Counted from the first letter of the stretch, positions 45,553 through 58,591 are shown. The stretch: 64,000 bases of DNA from Voacanga thouarsii (GCA_026120185.1 JANUWF010001165.1:3534001-3598000), one strand, 5' to 3'. Notes: generated by a model not told the origin, from the letters alone. Translations and numbers: made by a program.

Positions 45553-46329
45553 ACTGCTAACATATGCTTCATGGCCTTGGAAAACGAGGTAAACTCTTCT
45601 ACATCTAATTTCATGTCTAATTTGCTTATATCTATGACTGAAAAGTATGATGATACGAATGAGCTGTTAATTGATATGTTTCATGAACTAAAAAAACCTG
45701 TCTAGAAAAAAAATAAAGAAATGAAGTTGAAGATTAACAGCTTGATGGAAGAGAATGAAATGTTCTTAAATGATAACAAAATGTCTCTTCAACCACATGT
45801 GAGTGTTATTATTGAAAAAGAAGTGATCATGACTACTTTACAATATGCATCTTTGGAAAATAGAAATTTGTGTGATAGAATTTAAAATCTTGAAAGTATG
45901 GTTAGCACTTTTAATGACATGAAAAATAGAGTCAATGATCTTATCACTTGTATTGAAAATTTCACAAATGGTAAAAGTAATTTGAAAAAAATTACTCGGA
46001 ACTCAACATCAAGTTGGAAATCGAAATGGTTTAGGATATAGACATGAGGATAAGGACAAAATTTACAAGCCTAGATTTGTTAATGCTAGAAAGTGAAATG
46101 GCTTAGGATATGGACATGAGAATAATGACAAAAATAAAAAGTCTCAATTTGTTAAATCTGCCTTATGTTATACAACACACAAAGCTTGCACATATTGTGA
46201 AAAATCTGGACATATAGTTTCAAGATGTCTTATTAAAAGAAAAGTGGAATCTAGTGGAATAACATTCTAGAAAATAAAAGGAAATGTTACTAACCTTCAT
46301 GGACCTAAGAAAGTGTGGGTACCAAAAAT
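45553..46329 (+). pseudogene. copia-2 gag-pol spacer: coiled coil and second zinc knuckle
   Basis: The frame reads MALENEVNSSTSNFMSNLL, DTNELLIDMFHELKKPV, KEMKLKINSLMEENEMFL, LENRNLCDRI and MVSTFNDMKNRVNDLI, with heptad-like spacing suggesting a coiled coil. A complete CCHC knuckle CTYCEKSGHIVSRC follows near 46187. Stops and a duplicated-looking KWFRI/GYGHE motif (46019-46110) are present. Spacers of this type are seen in long SIRE-like Gag proteins. Confidence 0.6.
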
Positions 46330-49300
46330 CATTCCTCCTTCTCATGTATAGGCACAGTTTTTTACCTTCCCCAAGTGGTTCTTGAACAGCGGTTGTTCAA
46401 GACACATTACTGGAAACGCAGCTTTGTTAGAGGATATACAGACCACAAATGAAGGATTCTTTACATTTGGAGACAAGAAGAAAAGAAGGATTCTTGGCAT
46501 TGGTAATGTTAGTAATGGTTCCTTAACTATTATAAAAAAAGTATTACTTATTAATGATTTGAAATATAACTTGCTTAGCATTAGCCAACTATGTGATAAT
46601 GGCTGCAAAGTCATCTTTGAAAAGGATTCTTGTTCTATAATGGACAGCTTAAATCTTGAAACAATATTTACTGCCAAATGTGGAATTGTATATGTGTTCT
46701 ATCTAAATGACCTTATAGCTAATGGTATTAGGTGCCTATCCGTAGATAACAATGATGGTTATCTTTGGCATAGAAGATTAGGTCATGTATCTTTTGATTT
46801 ACTAAATAAGCTATCTTCAAAATAGCTTGATAGAGGACTATCCAAATTGAAGTTTGATAAAAGTAAAATTTGTGATGCATGCCAATTTGGAAAACAAATA
46901 AAAACATCCTTTAAACCTAAGAAAATGATTTCAACCTCAAAACTTCTCGAATTAATTAATATGGATTTGTTTGAACTAATGAGAACTGTTAGTCTTGGAG
47001 GTAAGAAGTATGCATATGTACTTGATGATTTTTATAGATTCACTTGGACTTTATTTCTTGGACAAAAGGATGAAGACTTTTCTGAATTTTTGAAATTGAT
47101 TAAATGCATCCAAAACTCTATTGGATGCAAACTGATTTCTATTAGAAGTGATAATGGTAAAGAATTTTGCAACAATGAATTTACTCACTGCTGTGATGAA
47201 AATGGAGTCTTTCATAATTTTTTAGCAACAAAAACTCCTCAACAAAATGGTGTTGTTGAAAGGAAAAATCGTTCTTTGCAAGAAATGGCTAGGTCAATGC
47301 TTTGTGAAAAATTATGTTGAGACCATTTTTGAGAAAAACACCTTTTGAACTTATTTTTGACAAAACTCCATTAATCTCTTATTTTAAAGTGTTTGGCTGT
47401 AAATGTTTTATCTTTAAAACCCGAGAAAATCTTGGAAAATTTGACAGCAAGTCCGATGAGGCCGTATTTCTTGGATACTCTTCCAACAAAAAGGTATATG
47501 GAGTGTACAACAAATGAACTCTTTGTGTGGAAGAATCCGTGCATGTTGTCTTTGATGAATCTAACATTTATGCTTCAATGAGAGATGATGATGATGTAGG
47601 AAGTTCAAAAGAAGTCAAATTGGATCAACTTAAAACTCTACCGCTAGATACTCATGCAAAAGAAGAAGAAATTGAAGAGCTACAAGATAAACAAGGAAAA
47701 GAACAAACTAAAGATTCTAGGAATCAATAATTGCCAAAGGATTAGAAATACAAAATAAGTCATCCCAAAGAACAAATCATTGGTGATCTAAACTATGGAG
47801 TTAAAACTAGACGGTATTTTATTGACAACTTTGCTCTTCCTTCAAATATAGAACCTAATTGTATTGATATAGCATTATATGATAAAGTTTGGATTATTGC
47901 TATGAAAGAAGAATTAAACTAATTTGAAAGAAATCAAATTTGGAAACTTGTCTCTAGACTCTTGATCGTCCTGTTATTGGTAGCAAATGGGTATTTAGAA
48001 ATAAATTTGATGAAAATGGAGCTATGATTAGAAATAAAGCTAGACTAGTCGCCCAAGGATTTAATCAAGAAGAATGTATTGATTATGATGAGACATTTAC
48101 TCCTATTGCTAGACTAGAATCCATAAGAATGCTTCTTGCTTTTGCATCTTTCAAAAATTTCATGCTCTATCAAATGGATGTTAAGAGTGCATTTCTAAAT
48201 GGTTTTATTGAGGAGGAAGTATATGTTGAACAACCTCCTGGTTTTATTCATGAGCATTTCCCAAATCATGTTTTTAAACTTTCTGAAGCTCTTTATAGAT
48301 TAAAGCAAGCTCCAAGAGCTTGGTATGAGAGGCTTAGTGGTTTCTTGATTTCAAAAGGTTTTTCAAGAGGCTTGATCGATACCACATTGTTCATCAAATC
48401 TAGTAATTGTTTAAATCTATATTGATGATATCATTTTTTGTGCTACTAATGACTTTTTGTGCAAGATGTTTCCTATAATAATGCAGCAAGAATTAGAAAT
48501 AAGTATGATGGGAAAACTAAGCTTTTTTCTTGGACTGCAAATTAACAAACTAAGGATGGGATCTTCATAAGTCAAGCTAAGTATGCAAAGGAGTTGTTCA
48601 AAAGGTTTGGAATGAATGAAGCAAAAGAAATCAGCACACCTATGAGTACTTCTATAAAACTTGATCAAGATGAAAAGAGTAAGAAAGTAGATGAACATAA
48701 GTATAGAAGTATGATTGGAAACCTACTCTATCTTACTGCTAGCCGATCAGATATTATGTTTTTAGTATATCTTTGTACTCGTTTTCAATCTTGTCCAAAG
48801 GAATCACATCTATGTGCAATAAAATGCATACTTTGATATCTAATTGGCACATATGATTATGGCTTATGGTATCCTCACACTAACACATTTGATCTTATAG
48901 GATACATTGATGCAAAATATGCAGGCTGTAAAGTTGAAAGAAAAAGTACTAGTGGCTATTGCCAATTTTTTGGACACTCTATTGTGTTATGGCACAACAA
49001 AAAGCAGGATTGTGTATTCTTATCCACTACTGAGGCTGAATACATCGCAGCTGGAAATTGTTGCGCTCAAATTTTGTGGATGCAGAATACATTGCTAGAT
49101 TTTGGTCTTAACTTTAATTGCATACCTATATTATGTGATAATACAAGTGTTATCAATCTAACAAAAAATCCTGTTCAACATTCTAGGACAAAGCATATAG
49201 AAGTTAAACATCACTTCATCTGAGATCATGTACTCAAAGGCGATATGTGTGTTGAATATATTTCAACTGATGAACAACTTGTAGATATCTTGACTAAACC

Positions 49301-49360
49301 TCTAGTTGAAGAAAGATTCAATAATCTAAGAAGCGTTTTGGGAATTACAAAAATCTGATA
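46330..49360 (+). pseudogene. pol: copia-2 pol: protease, integrase, RT and RNase H, broken
   Basis: The protease site reads LNSGCSRHITG at 46382, with Asn where the catalytic Asp belongs. Integrase has the HHCC finger (LWHRRLGHVS ... CDACQFGK), then Asp (NMDLFELM), Asp (RSDNGKEFCNN) and Glu (QQNGVVERKNRSLQEMARSM), so its DDE triad is retained. RT begins IGSKWVFRNKFDENG-like text and reads NKARLVAQGFNQEECIDYDE, FTPIARLESIRMLLAFA, MDVKSAFLNGFIEEEVYVEQ and LKQAPRAWYERL. IYIDDIIFCATN lies at 48417 after a frameshift. RNase H follows (STPMSTSIKLDQDEKSKK, KSTSGYCQFFGHSIVLWHNK, LSTTEAEYIAAGNCC, CDNTSVINLTKNPVQHSRTK), ending DILTKPLVEERFNNLRSVLG near 49340. Several stops and at least three frameshifts disable it. 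Confidence 0.93.
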
Positions 49361-49799
49361 GCTAACCTTTTGGCATAAAGTCTTCTTTATTTTGCAAGAT
49401 TAGTGAAGAAAAAGTTTTTGGAAACAATGTTTGTATCCAAAACGCACCAACATCTATTTGGACGTAGTATTTAAGTCAAAATCCTGCATCCAAAATGCAT
49501 TTATAAAAAAGTCTCGCTTGGATGGTTATTTCGGGTTGGGTCAAAATCCAAAACATTTTTTATATACCTTATATTTTTCCTTACTCCAATTTTTGAATTT
49601 CAAAAAGTTGGTTTGCGTGTTTCTCTAAACTTCTGTAAAAAAATTATCTTTTCAATGCACTTTATATCACATTGCTCCAGACATTCAAAACACTCTGATT
49701 TTTTTCTTCAAATCCCTATAACCGACTCCTCCAAAAGTCTCTGTGTTCTTCTTCAAAGAAAATCGCCAGTCCAAAAAGAAAAAGCCCTAATCTTACGAA
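49361..49799. other. Spacer between pol and third ORF
   Basis: No domain is recognised. Short frames here have no family features. In SIRE-like elements a similar spacer separates pol from the extra ORF. Confidence 0.4.
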
Positions 49800-51360
49800 T
49801 GGCAAAAATGAAATCTTCTGCACCAAAACCCAAGAAGGGGCACAAAATGTCTCCGAAGATGAAGAAGAAGGGTTCAACTTCAAGAAAAGCGAAAGGGAAA
49901 AAAAAAATGTCCCCTCAACTGGCTTCTCGGTGTCACACTATGACTCATCAAAGTTTTCTCCGGAACAAATGAGTTCTGGAAATCAGGTACTCCGTTTCAT
50001 AGACTCTAAGTGTGAAACTAATTTTAATGACTGTGTTTTAAGGAACAAAACAGTTATTTCTGGATACCGTGCTAATCCTTTGGCCATTCTAAATCTTTCG
50101 AATGTACTGGATATGTTTGAACACATTGGATGGGGTAGTTTACTTTCTGTCAATGAGAAATTATTTACTCCACTTATTTGGAAATTTTATGCTAATTTAA
50201 GAAAAGGTCGTCTTGAGGAAACTAGGGGAGGTTTCACGATTCGATGGTATGTGTTAAGAGTTAAGGGAAAAGATATTGAGTTTGATCACCATTTGTTAAA
50301 TAGGATCTGTGATGTGAGGGATGCTAGAATTCAATATTTTGAGTTGAACGAATTTCCAGAGGGAAATAATATTTTTTATTTGAAGAAATTTGAGGAAATC
50401 TTTATTGGAGGAAAGAGTTTTGGGAACTCTGGTAATAGAAGTATAAAATGGCCTAATAGAGTTGGAAGGATTTTGCACCATATGGTTTCCACTATGGTGG
50501 TTCTAAGCTACAAACATAAGACCTCCATAAGTAATCTACAAATGGTAATCATGTTGGCCTTGGCAGAAGGAAGGAAAATAAACTTTGGGTTTTTAGCTGT
50601 CAAATTAATGATGCAATCAAGGAATACAAGCAAAGTTTTGCCTTTTGGAAATATGTTATCTAGAGTGTTCAGTCATTTTCATGTTGATTTAAATTCAGTT
50701 CCTAATGATTTGACAAAAATGAATGTTTACAGCTTTGACTCCTTTGAGAGAATGGGTTCTGTGAGAATGGGTAATGAATGCTGAGAGACACAGAGGGCAA
50801 AGAAAGAGAATATTTGATGAAAATTAAAATAGAAGGAAAGTCTGTTCCTATTGCTGGAACAAAAAGAAAACTTTAAGATGATCCTCAGGTAGAATCCTCT
50901 GCTAAAGGGAAAGAAAAAGATGAGGGATTATCTGTGAGCATATTGGATGCTATCAACTCACTAGCTGTGAAATTGGATAATCTCAATTCTGAGCTTCAAA
51001 GTCTTGGAAATAGATTAAGAGTAGTAGAAAGGACTGCAAAAATAGATGCACCAGTGTCTACTCCTACAATGTTTGCTCAAGAAAAGGAAATAAGAGAAGA
51101 ATTGGTTATTGAAAGAGAAACTGATCTGCCTGTTGTGGAGGAAGAGCATGATATTGAGCAAACCTAGAAAAAATCTCTGATTAAGGAAACTGTAGCACCT
51201 TTCGCATTTTCTAAACCATATGTCTTATCTGGTAAGAGACAAAAACTGTGGTGGTGAAAAGAAAATCCAATAGGATTGCTGGTCAACACTCTAAAATGGG
51301 TGCCAGATCAAAAGTTGAAACCATTAACATCTCCTAAGAAGACTAGTTGGGCAGGATGAT
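49800..51360 (+). pseudogene. copia-2 third ORF (putative plant transposon protein; env-like position), near-intact core
   Basis: It starts MAKMKSSAPKPKKGHKMSPK with a strongly basic region, then a frameshift at a poly-A run near 49900. The main frame at 49930-50784 (284 codons) contains SKCETNFNDCVLRNKTVISG, LDMFEHIGWGSLLSVNEKLF, WKFYANLRKGRLEETRGGFT, VRGKDIEFDHHLLN-type text, IKWPNRVGRILHHMVSTMVV and GNMLSRVFSHFHVDLNSVPN. This matches, from memory, the domain annotated as putative plant transposon protein (PF20167-like). After a stop, 50934-51167 gives a predicted coiled coil (LAVKLDNLNSELQSLGNRLR). The ORF lies where SIRE elements carry an env-like gene. I see no clear signal peptide or membrane span. 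Confidence 0.65.
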
Positions 51361-52640
51361 ATTCAGTTGATCTTTAGTTGACATCATAAACAAATTTACT
51401 TTCTGCAAATTGAACAATTTACTTTTCTGTCTTTAAATTATGCACAAGGATAACTGCTAAAATTCTGCATACTACTTAAATTCTGATCTATCTAGATTCT
51501 ATTTCTTCCACCTTTTTTCTGCTATTACTTTTTTTGATTGATGACAAATGGGGAGAAAATTGAACTTATCTGAAATGAACTGTTATGATGTATATGAACT
51601 GATCTGATATGGATTGAACTGATCTAAACTGAGATGAATGACTGGGAAGATATTAGATATTAACTGATCTGAATGACTAGGAAGATATGAACTGATATGA
51701 TACTGTTTAGGAAATTGTTAATGTTGATAATGTCCTTACTGGATAATGTCCTTAATTGATATGATAATGTTGCTGCAAATATAAACTGACTAAAAATGTT
51801 TACTTTACTGGATATGATTATTGGAAAATGATTGGAAGTTTCTGCATTGAATATTGGGATAATTTTTGGCTAAACTTATTCTTATAATTATGAACGATAC
51901 TTTGTGCTCTATTTGATCTTTTATGAACTGATTGATATAAAACTTTATCATCTCTTATTTCAATTTATGGTCACTCAAATCTTTTTTGCCAAAAGTATTC
52001 TCTTCATAATGAAGGTATCTTTGAGACTAATCTGAGAAGATGTGAATATGATTCTCTGACAAAATAAAAAATTTAGTCAGATGGATTGTTTTCCTTATGT
52101 TTAAAATTCTTTGAAAATCTAAAAAATCCATTATCCTATGCATTGTGTTAGGGGGAGTTTTGGACTCATATTTTCTTGATCCAAATATCTTTTTAAAGAT
52201 TCATACTATTTTTGACACACATCTTTTGGACATCCAAAACCGGTATCCATAAAGGTTTCATACATATTTTCACAAATGTTTTGGACATACGTTTTTTACG
52301 TACAAAATTGAATCCAGTTTTTCCCTCTCATTTTGAAATATTCATATAAGAAAATATTAAGAGGGAGCATCTCATCATATAACTTGCCCACTGTATCTTC
52401 CTTAGAAAATCAGTGAATCATTATTTCTCTATGGAATAATCAAGTGATGGAAGGATGAAGGATATGGAGGTAGGTTGGGCCATAGGCTCATTGAGCCATG
52501 TTTGTGAGTATATGCTTTAAAATTATCTATCTTAATCTCATAAGCACTATTTGAGACATATTATGAGAGAATGCATTTCAATGAAAAATATTCGTATCTC
52601 TCTCGATCAACATGTTCATTCTATACACATTATTGTTCTT

Positions 52641-52677
<37 letters not shown>

Positions 52678-52702
52678 TTTGTTATCAAGTTTGTCATCAC
52701 TA
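51361..52702. other. 3' untranslated region of copia-2
   Basis: Non-coding. Degenerate repeats of TGAACTGATCTGATATG lie near 51580-51700. A phrase TTTTGGACAT..CCAAAA recurs near 52150-52310. A (TA)n run occurs at 52644-52675. Confidence 0.55.
52644..52675. repeat. (TA)n microsatellite
   Basis: About sixteen uninterrupted TA units, 40 bases upstream of the right LTR. Confidence 0.95.
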
Positions 52703-52716
52703 AAAAAGGGGGAGAT
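52702..52716 (+). other. copia-2 polypurine tract
   Basis: AAAAAAGGGGGAGAT lies immediately before the right LTR, the plus-strand primer position. Confidence 0.9.
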
Positions 52717-53892
52717 TGTTAGCCCTAAGGGCTCTCTCCTATGTTTTGACTTATGACAAACAATGATGTGAACTAACTTGTGTAATCTATATGTGATAGG
52801 ACATGTTTGACCTCAGTTCTTTCACGACATTCAAATATGATTGTTAAGCAACTCTTGAGCAATGTAATTCAAGTATGGAAGATCAAAAGAAAGTTCAAAG
52901 CATATGGAGTTGCATACCAAGAAGTTCTTATAGAAGAACTTTAGACAAGGAAGTGTTATTAAGGTATTTCTTATTAATTCCTATATCTTCTTACCTTGAA
53001 ACACACAAAGAAAAAGATTTCAAAGTTTTGAAAATCTCAGAATTTTAGATTGAGTAGTTTGGATGTTTCTGCATCCAAATGATTCGTCCAAAATCCTGTA
53101 AACTGTATTGAATTGTTTCTGCCTGAAAAAGTACCAATTTGGATTTATCTTTTGAATGCATCACCGTCTAAAATAATAGTCCAAAACACAGATTAATTTA
53201 ATAGAAAAATTACAGCCATTTTGTAGCCGTTGGCACCTCACTTTTTGGCTCTATAAATAGCTTCTAAATAAGATTAGACACAAGATTTTTGTGACATTCT
53301 TCTAAGAAACACTAGTGCTCAATAGTTTACAAAAATATCCTTTTATCAAGTGCTTCAAAGTGAATTCATATTGTGTCAAAAGTAAAAGTATTTGTGCTTT
53401 GTACCTTAGTGAACACCTACTCAATCGAGTGAGCTTTTACTGTTCTATTGATATTCAATCTCCTTTGTAGTACAAGGTTGTGGTATAAAACACATTTGGG
53501 GTGAACCTTGAAGTGATTTTTGATTGAGAGGTTTTAGAAAACCAAGTGTGGTGATCCTCTCTTGTATGTGGTAGAGTTTGATTTCATTAAGTGGAGTAAA
53601 TGAAATTTGGTTAAAAATCCTTAAGCTTGAGCATAAGGTAGTGGACGTAGATCTTAGTAGATCGGACCACTATATATTCTGTGTTTCATTTCTCTACATA
53701 CATCAGTTACTACATTGCATTTATTTCTTTAGTCTAAATCTGGATATATATCAAAGAGTTCTTGGATAGCTTTCTTTGTTACTATAAAGTTGGTCCAAGC
53801 AACTTGATGATCATCATTATTCTGTATATCAAATGAGTAAAAAATTGTTAGCCTGCCAAAAACCTAATTCACCCGCCTTCTAAGGTTTTTCG
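52717..53892 (+). repeat. copia-2 3' LTR
   Basis: Aligned copy of the left LTR with a deletion of about 21 bases near 52992 and scattered substitutions. The end is mutated from CA to CG and TAAAC follows. Confidence 0.92.
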
Positions 53893-53897
53893 TAAAC

Positions 53898-54061
53898 AAT
53901 GAATGAATGCATGCACAATATAATAATCTAAGGGAAGCAGGGAAATGTATGTAAGTCTATAAAAGCTTTTGTAAGTTAATTAGAAATCATCTTCAAACTA
54001 AGTACTATTCTCTTTAGTAAAAAAATGCATCTCGGGGAGAGAATTAATTAGCAAAACTTGA
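53898..54061. other. CACTA-4 intergenic segment
   Basis: Short non-coding text of the transposon between its TNP2 3' end and the TNP1-like gene, interrupted by copia-2. Confidence 0.4.
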
Positions 54062-54420
54062 AATGTTTGGAGTAATTATTACAAATCATATTTCTTCGCT
54101 TAGATCATCTTCCAATAAATATTCTCAATCATCTTCATTAGTATTGGTATCTATTTCCCATTCGTTCTCAGCTTCATCTTCACCATTGCTATTCCCCTTT
54201 CAAAAAACCTCCTCGTTATCATCTAACACCTCGTTCGGCCTAGACTCATGTGTAAGAGGACCAAGATCTGCCACCAAAGATATACACACAACAGTATTGT
54301 TATCAACATCTTCTTAATAAGCTGGATCAACTAAAGGGGCATCAAACACATAATGAGCTTTAGTTTTACACACTGCCAACCAATCAACTCTTGCTATTGG
54401 GACTCATGGATATTTACAAT

Positions 54421-57400
54421 TGTAACACCCCTAATAAAGGTAATAGCGGAACTATATCAACACCGGGTGTCGCTTCGTCCAGTTACCTAGACAAAGGGTC
54501 TTTATAATGAAAAACCAACAGAGTATATAAGGTCCAGATCTATACAATAACCCATACTAATGGTCATGTGCACATATATAGCAAAGAATCTCATACATGA
54601 AAATTTCAATTCAACATCACTAATAAGGTACATTATCCAAAAGGGAAACGTTCAGACCTATTCTATTGTCACTGTGCTATTGTCCTCTATATGTAGGTCT
54701 GCTCAACTCCAAATCCTACAAAAAGGTAAGATAAAAGACACGTGTGAGTGAAAAATCACCTAGTGAGTCCCGTGTGTACTAGTTCTTTATCAAAGAGGTA
54801 GAGTACACAAAACTTTTTGTGAAATAGCATATTATTTGCATACATGAAAATTTCATACATGCATTCATGTGCACATATATAGCAAAGAATCTCATACATG
54901 AAAATTTCAATTCAACATCACTAATAAGGTACATTATCCAAAAGGGAAACGTTCAGACCTATTCTATTGTCACTGTGCTATCGTCCTCTATATGTAGGTC
55001 TGCTCAACTCCAAATCCTACAAAAAGGTAAGATAAAAGACACGTGTGAGTGAAAAATCACCTAGTGAGTCCCGTGTGTACTAGTTCTTTATCAAAGAGGT
55101 AGAGTACACAAAAATTTTTGTGAAATAGCATATTATTTGTTCATTATAAATTATTCCAAAACTCTTTAACGAAGAGTTTATTCAGAACTCAATCATTTTT
55201 GGAAAACTGTATTTCAATTTCAAATCATTACCCCAGTTTTCAAATCATAGGCACTTCTCCAATAGAAGGTCGGCCTGTATCTACATGTAAGTCCCGCAGT
55301 TCTTGCCTTTAACATCACGTATCATTGTATTGAGACCGTAGCCTCCAATACTTAACCATGCATCGCCGGAATAAGTACACCGTAGCGTACTTCTGCTCAG
55401 GTATACCGCAGCATACGTAGTGTACCACAGCACACACTTGCCACTATAAGCCAGGGGTCCCAATCTTGACATCAATCACCATCGAGGCAATAAGGAGTCA
55501 AATGCACCGAGTGTCCCCGCTCGGCATCCAGTGAATGACTTAAAATAAGAAGCGCCCACAGACGTGGCAACTGCCAGGTGCTAAACGGCTAACCAGGATG
55601 ATTCATCCCTATGTCCTGCCACCCTGTTTGGAGTAAGACAATCCCTAGAACTAGCTAGGTTACTTCGGGTCATCTACCTCTAACATGAGCTAGTACAAAG
55701 ATCAAAGTCCTTGCTGAGTACTTAACATTAACAATACCAACCCCGTCTGACTAATCAGGACAGAGGGTTATTTCATCTCACAAAATTTCAAATCCAAACA
55801 GTTTTGGGGCAAAATGACATTTTTCATAATTTGATCCCACTGACTCGCAAGTCAGATCATTATTCACATAGGCTCCACAGAGTTAATCAATTCGTTCCAT
55901 GCCACATCAAGCCAATAAAACAATTTTAGGGATCAAAAGATCGTTTTCCAAAAGTTAATCTCATCACGAGAGATCATTTTCCAAAATCATGTTCAAACAG
56001 GATAAAGAATTCTATTCACACATCAAAATATGTTCCCAAGAGTATCCGGCTCATTTTTCCTGTACTTAATCACAAAAGTCATTTTCAAGGGTATTCAGGT
56101 CATTTTACCCATACCCGATGTCAAAAGACTTTTCGAGAGTATTCGGGTCATTTTACCCTTACTCGATTTGAAAAATATTCATAAAAGTTCCAATAAGGAT
56201 ATTTTGGTCATTTACCGAATACCCGATTCTAAAGGTTTTCATAAAACATTCCAATAAGGATATTTGGATCATTTTTCAAATACCCGATTCCAAAAAGGAA
56301 CTCATTTCAATAAATTCAGAATTCTAATCCCAAAAGAGGATTAAATTCAAAGTTTCCAAACATATTTTCATAACATGTTCCAATACGGGCATTCCAGTCA
56401 ATTTATGAATACTCGATTCCAAAATTTACCATTTTCTAAAAATTTCAAATATTTAATCCAAAAAGAACTAAATTCACAAAATTCATGCTTTAATCATTCA
56501 GTAAGGTATCCAAGCCAATTATGATGTTCAATCAAGCCCAAAATGGCATAAAATAATTCTTGCTCAAATAAACCTTATACATATTCAGGGATTTCCAAAA
56601 CGGTATATAATATAGCATTTCATGGAAAGGCAAAGCACGCTAGCTTTAGAAAGAGTTTTAGAAATCCAAGGGACTCACCTCGTGTCCTAAGCAACTCTTT
56701 CTGTTCATGGCCATTTAACCTTTATTTCTACTGTTTTGGACGTTCTATTGGCCATTTATCTTTAAATCTACACCAAACATTGTTTTCGGGTTAATTTGTA
56801 TTTGGCCGAAATATAGCCGACGGGTAGTCGACGTCCAACCGACATTTAGCTGACGGTTAGCCGAGGAGGCCGACTGTTAGCCAATGGTTAAGGAAAACGT
56901 TCAACTTTCGTTCACGTCGTTTGTTCGATTCTTTCATTTTCCTTTTTCCACGTCCTTTCTCCCTTCATAAACAAGGGATTCACTTCATATTTCCCCAATT
57001 ATTTCATCCAAATCATATAATTAATCGTTTCTAAATTCGTCTATGTTCTAAGCTAAATTCTGAAATTTTGCTGTTTTGACACATGATTTCGTTTTTGACA
57101 TAACATTCAATCCACTACTCTGATTTGGCTCTATGATATACCAAAGCGATCGTAAGACTCTTAAATTTAATTTGGTATAGGCCATTTTTATATTTCTGGT
57201 TCCAGTAACATGTTACTAGGCAAAAACAGCCCAAGTAGTTTTCTGATTTTTGTCCATTTCCACAAAACAACTTCCCCTACTTGTGCTTCTTGATTCGTAA
57301 CACCTATTTGACCCTTAATCCACTTCATTTCCCTTCAAACAACCTTAATTTTTCAGATTTTTAGGTTCAATAAAGCCATTAGGTTATGCAAATAACATAT

Positions 57401-58591
57401 AACTAACATCAACATTCAAAAACAAATCATAATCCATTTTCTTTAATGTTTAACCCATTTTTACCCTAACTCTACCATCTTTCTTCTCAATTATGAACAA
57501 CCTTTTAAATCACCTTTCAAATACCCTTATTCACCATACAAAACGTAGCCTATGAATCCTTTATCCTACCTGTATACACTCTTGCACACATAAAGTCTCA
57601 CATAGTACATAATAATCATTTTAATCATCACAAATCTCATGTTTTCATGTTAAAATTCATATCAAAACGATCACCGTAATGAAATCTACAACTTTAATTC
57701 TTGAGGTATAGGACTTTACCTTGTGTATAAGGTGCTCTAGCTTCAATTTGCTCCAAGAAACTCCAACTTCTCCAAGAACACTATTTTCTCTCTCATTTTT
57801 CCAATTTTTCTTGATTTTTCCTTTCCTTTTCTTCCTTATTTCTTCCTTCCTTGTTCATTTATGCCCTTGGCCAATTTTCCCAGCCTACTCACCACCATTC
57901 TTAAGTCCATGGGTCAACCAACATTAATTACATTGTGGGCTATCCATTTTAAAGCTAAATTCCTATTGGTGGATTTAATTTAAATAGATAATTCTTAAGC
58001 TTATTTAATAAGCTTTTGCAATTTAATAATCCCAAAAATATTTTACTCCCACAATGGTATTTTAACACTTGTTTTCATCCACCATTCACACAATGCCACA
58101 CGTCCATTTTTAACTATGATTTTCTATTTTCTTTAGAAATGACCAAAATTGGGTCCGTAACAGAAAAATATTTTATTTTACTATTCAACTCCAAAAATTC
58201 CACTGAATCCATTTGTAACACTTAAATTCTTCAATTCCCTCTCTACTTGGTCAAATTTGCTGTCAAAGTCGCGGGTATGGTCAAAATAATGAAAATGCCC
58301 CCGATACCCCGGGTAGCATAATTTGCACCAAAACATGCATTTAATTGCACTGATCAATTTCTCTTTTTAGAGTACCCTTAAATTCTAATTTTTTTAAATA
58401 ATAATATCATTTTAAAAATTTAGGGTATGAGTAGAACAAATTCAATAATTACATCTGGGTCCCGACAAAATATTATTCCATCAAAATATTCGTCTCATTA
58501 CACCGATCAACTTTTGTTCTGGACATCGGTACAAATTCTCATCCTATTACAAATAGTAGCCAATAGAAAGTGAAAAAGGTGGGGTGTTACA
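54421..58591 (-). mobile_element. Solo LTR, family A, 4171 bp
   Basis: It starts TGTAACACCCCTAA and ends GGTGGGGTGTTACA, and is flanked by a perfect ACAAT duplication (54416-54420 and 58592-58596). TNP2 coding text lies on both sides. No gag or pol is inside, so this is a single LTR left by recombination between two LTRs. The reading direction is probably minus. In complement, text near 57760-57700 (TTGGAGCAAATTGAAGCTAG then AAGGTAAAG) looks like a transcript leader with a splice donor, and the CACCGGGTGTTG-type end falls near 54460. It shares collinear homology with 3558-5905. The long gypsy-type LTR suggests a Tekay/Del or Ogre-like source; the lineage is not settled. Confidence 0.9.
54566..55167. 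repeat. Tandem duplication of ~301 bp inside the solo LTR
   Basis: The block ATGTGCACATATATAGCAAA at 54566 recurs at 54867. The copies differ at only a few positions (for example TATTGTCCTC versus TATCGTCCTC, and AAACTTTTTG versus AAATTTTTG). The copy at 3558-5905 has the block once, so the duplication is specific to this insertion. Confidence 0.9.

Larger units (their letters stand above)
43237..53892 (+). mobile_element. copia-2: complete 10.7-kb SIRE-like Ty1/copia retrotransposon
   Basis: Two LTRs (43237-44424 and 52717-53892) begin TGTTAGCCCTAAGGGCT and end TTCTAAGGTTTTTCA (CG instead of CA in the right copy). TAAAC flanks both sides (43232-43236 and 53893-53897). A primer site resembling initiator tRNA-Met follows the left LTR and a polypurine tract precedes the right one. 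Inside, in order, are gag, protease, integrase, RT, RNase H and a third ORF, all on the plus strand. The length, the third ORF and a long gag-pol spacer fit the SIRE/Maximus lineage. The LTRs differ by roughly a tenth of positions and a ~21-base deletion, so the insertion is old. Confidence 0.92.

Noticed and set aside
54560..55052. Two near-identical 61-63 codon ORFs
   Set aside because: They are a by-product of the 301-bp tandem duplication in a solo LTR.
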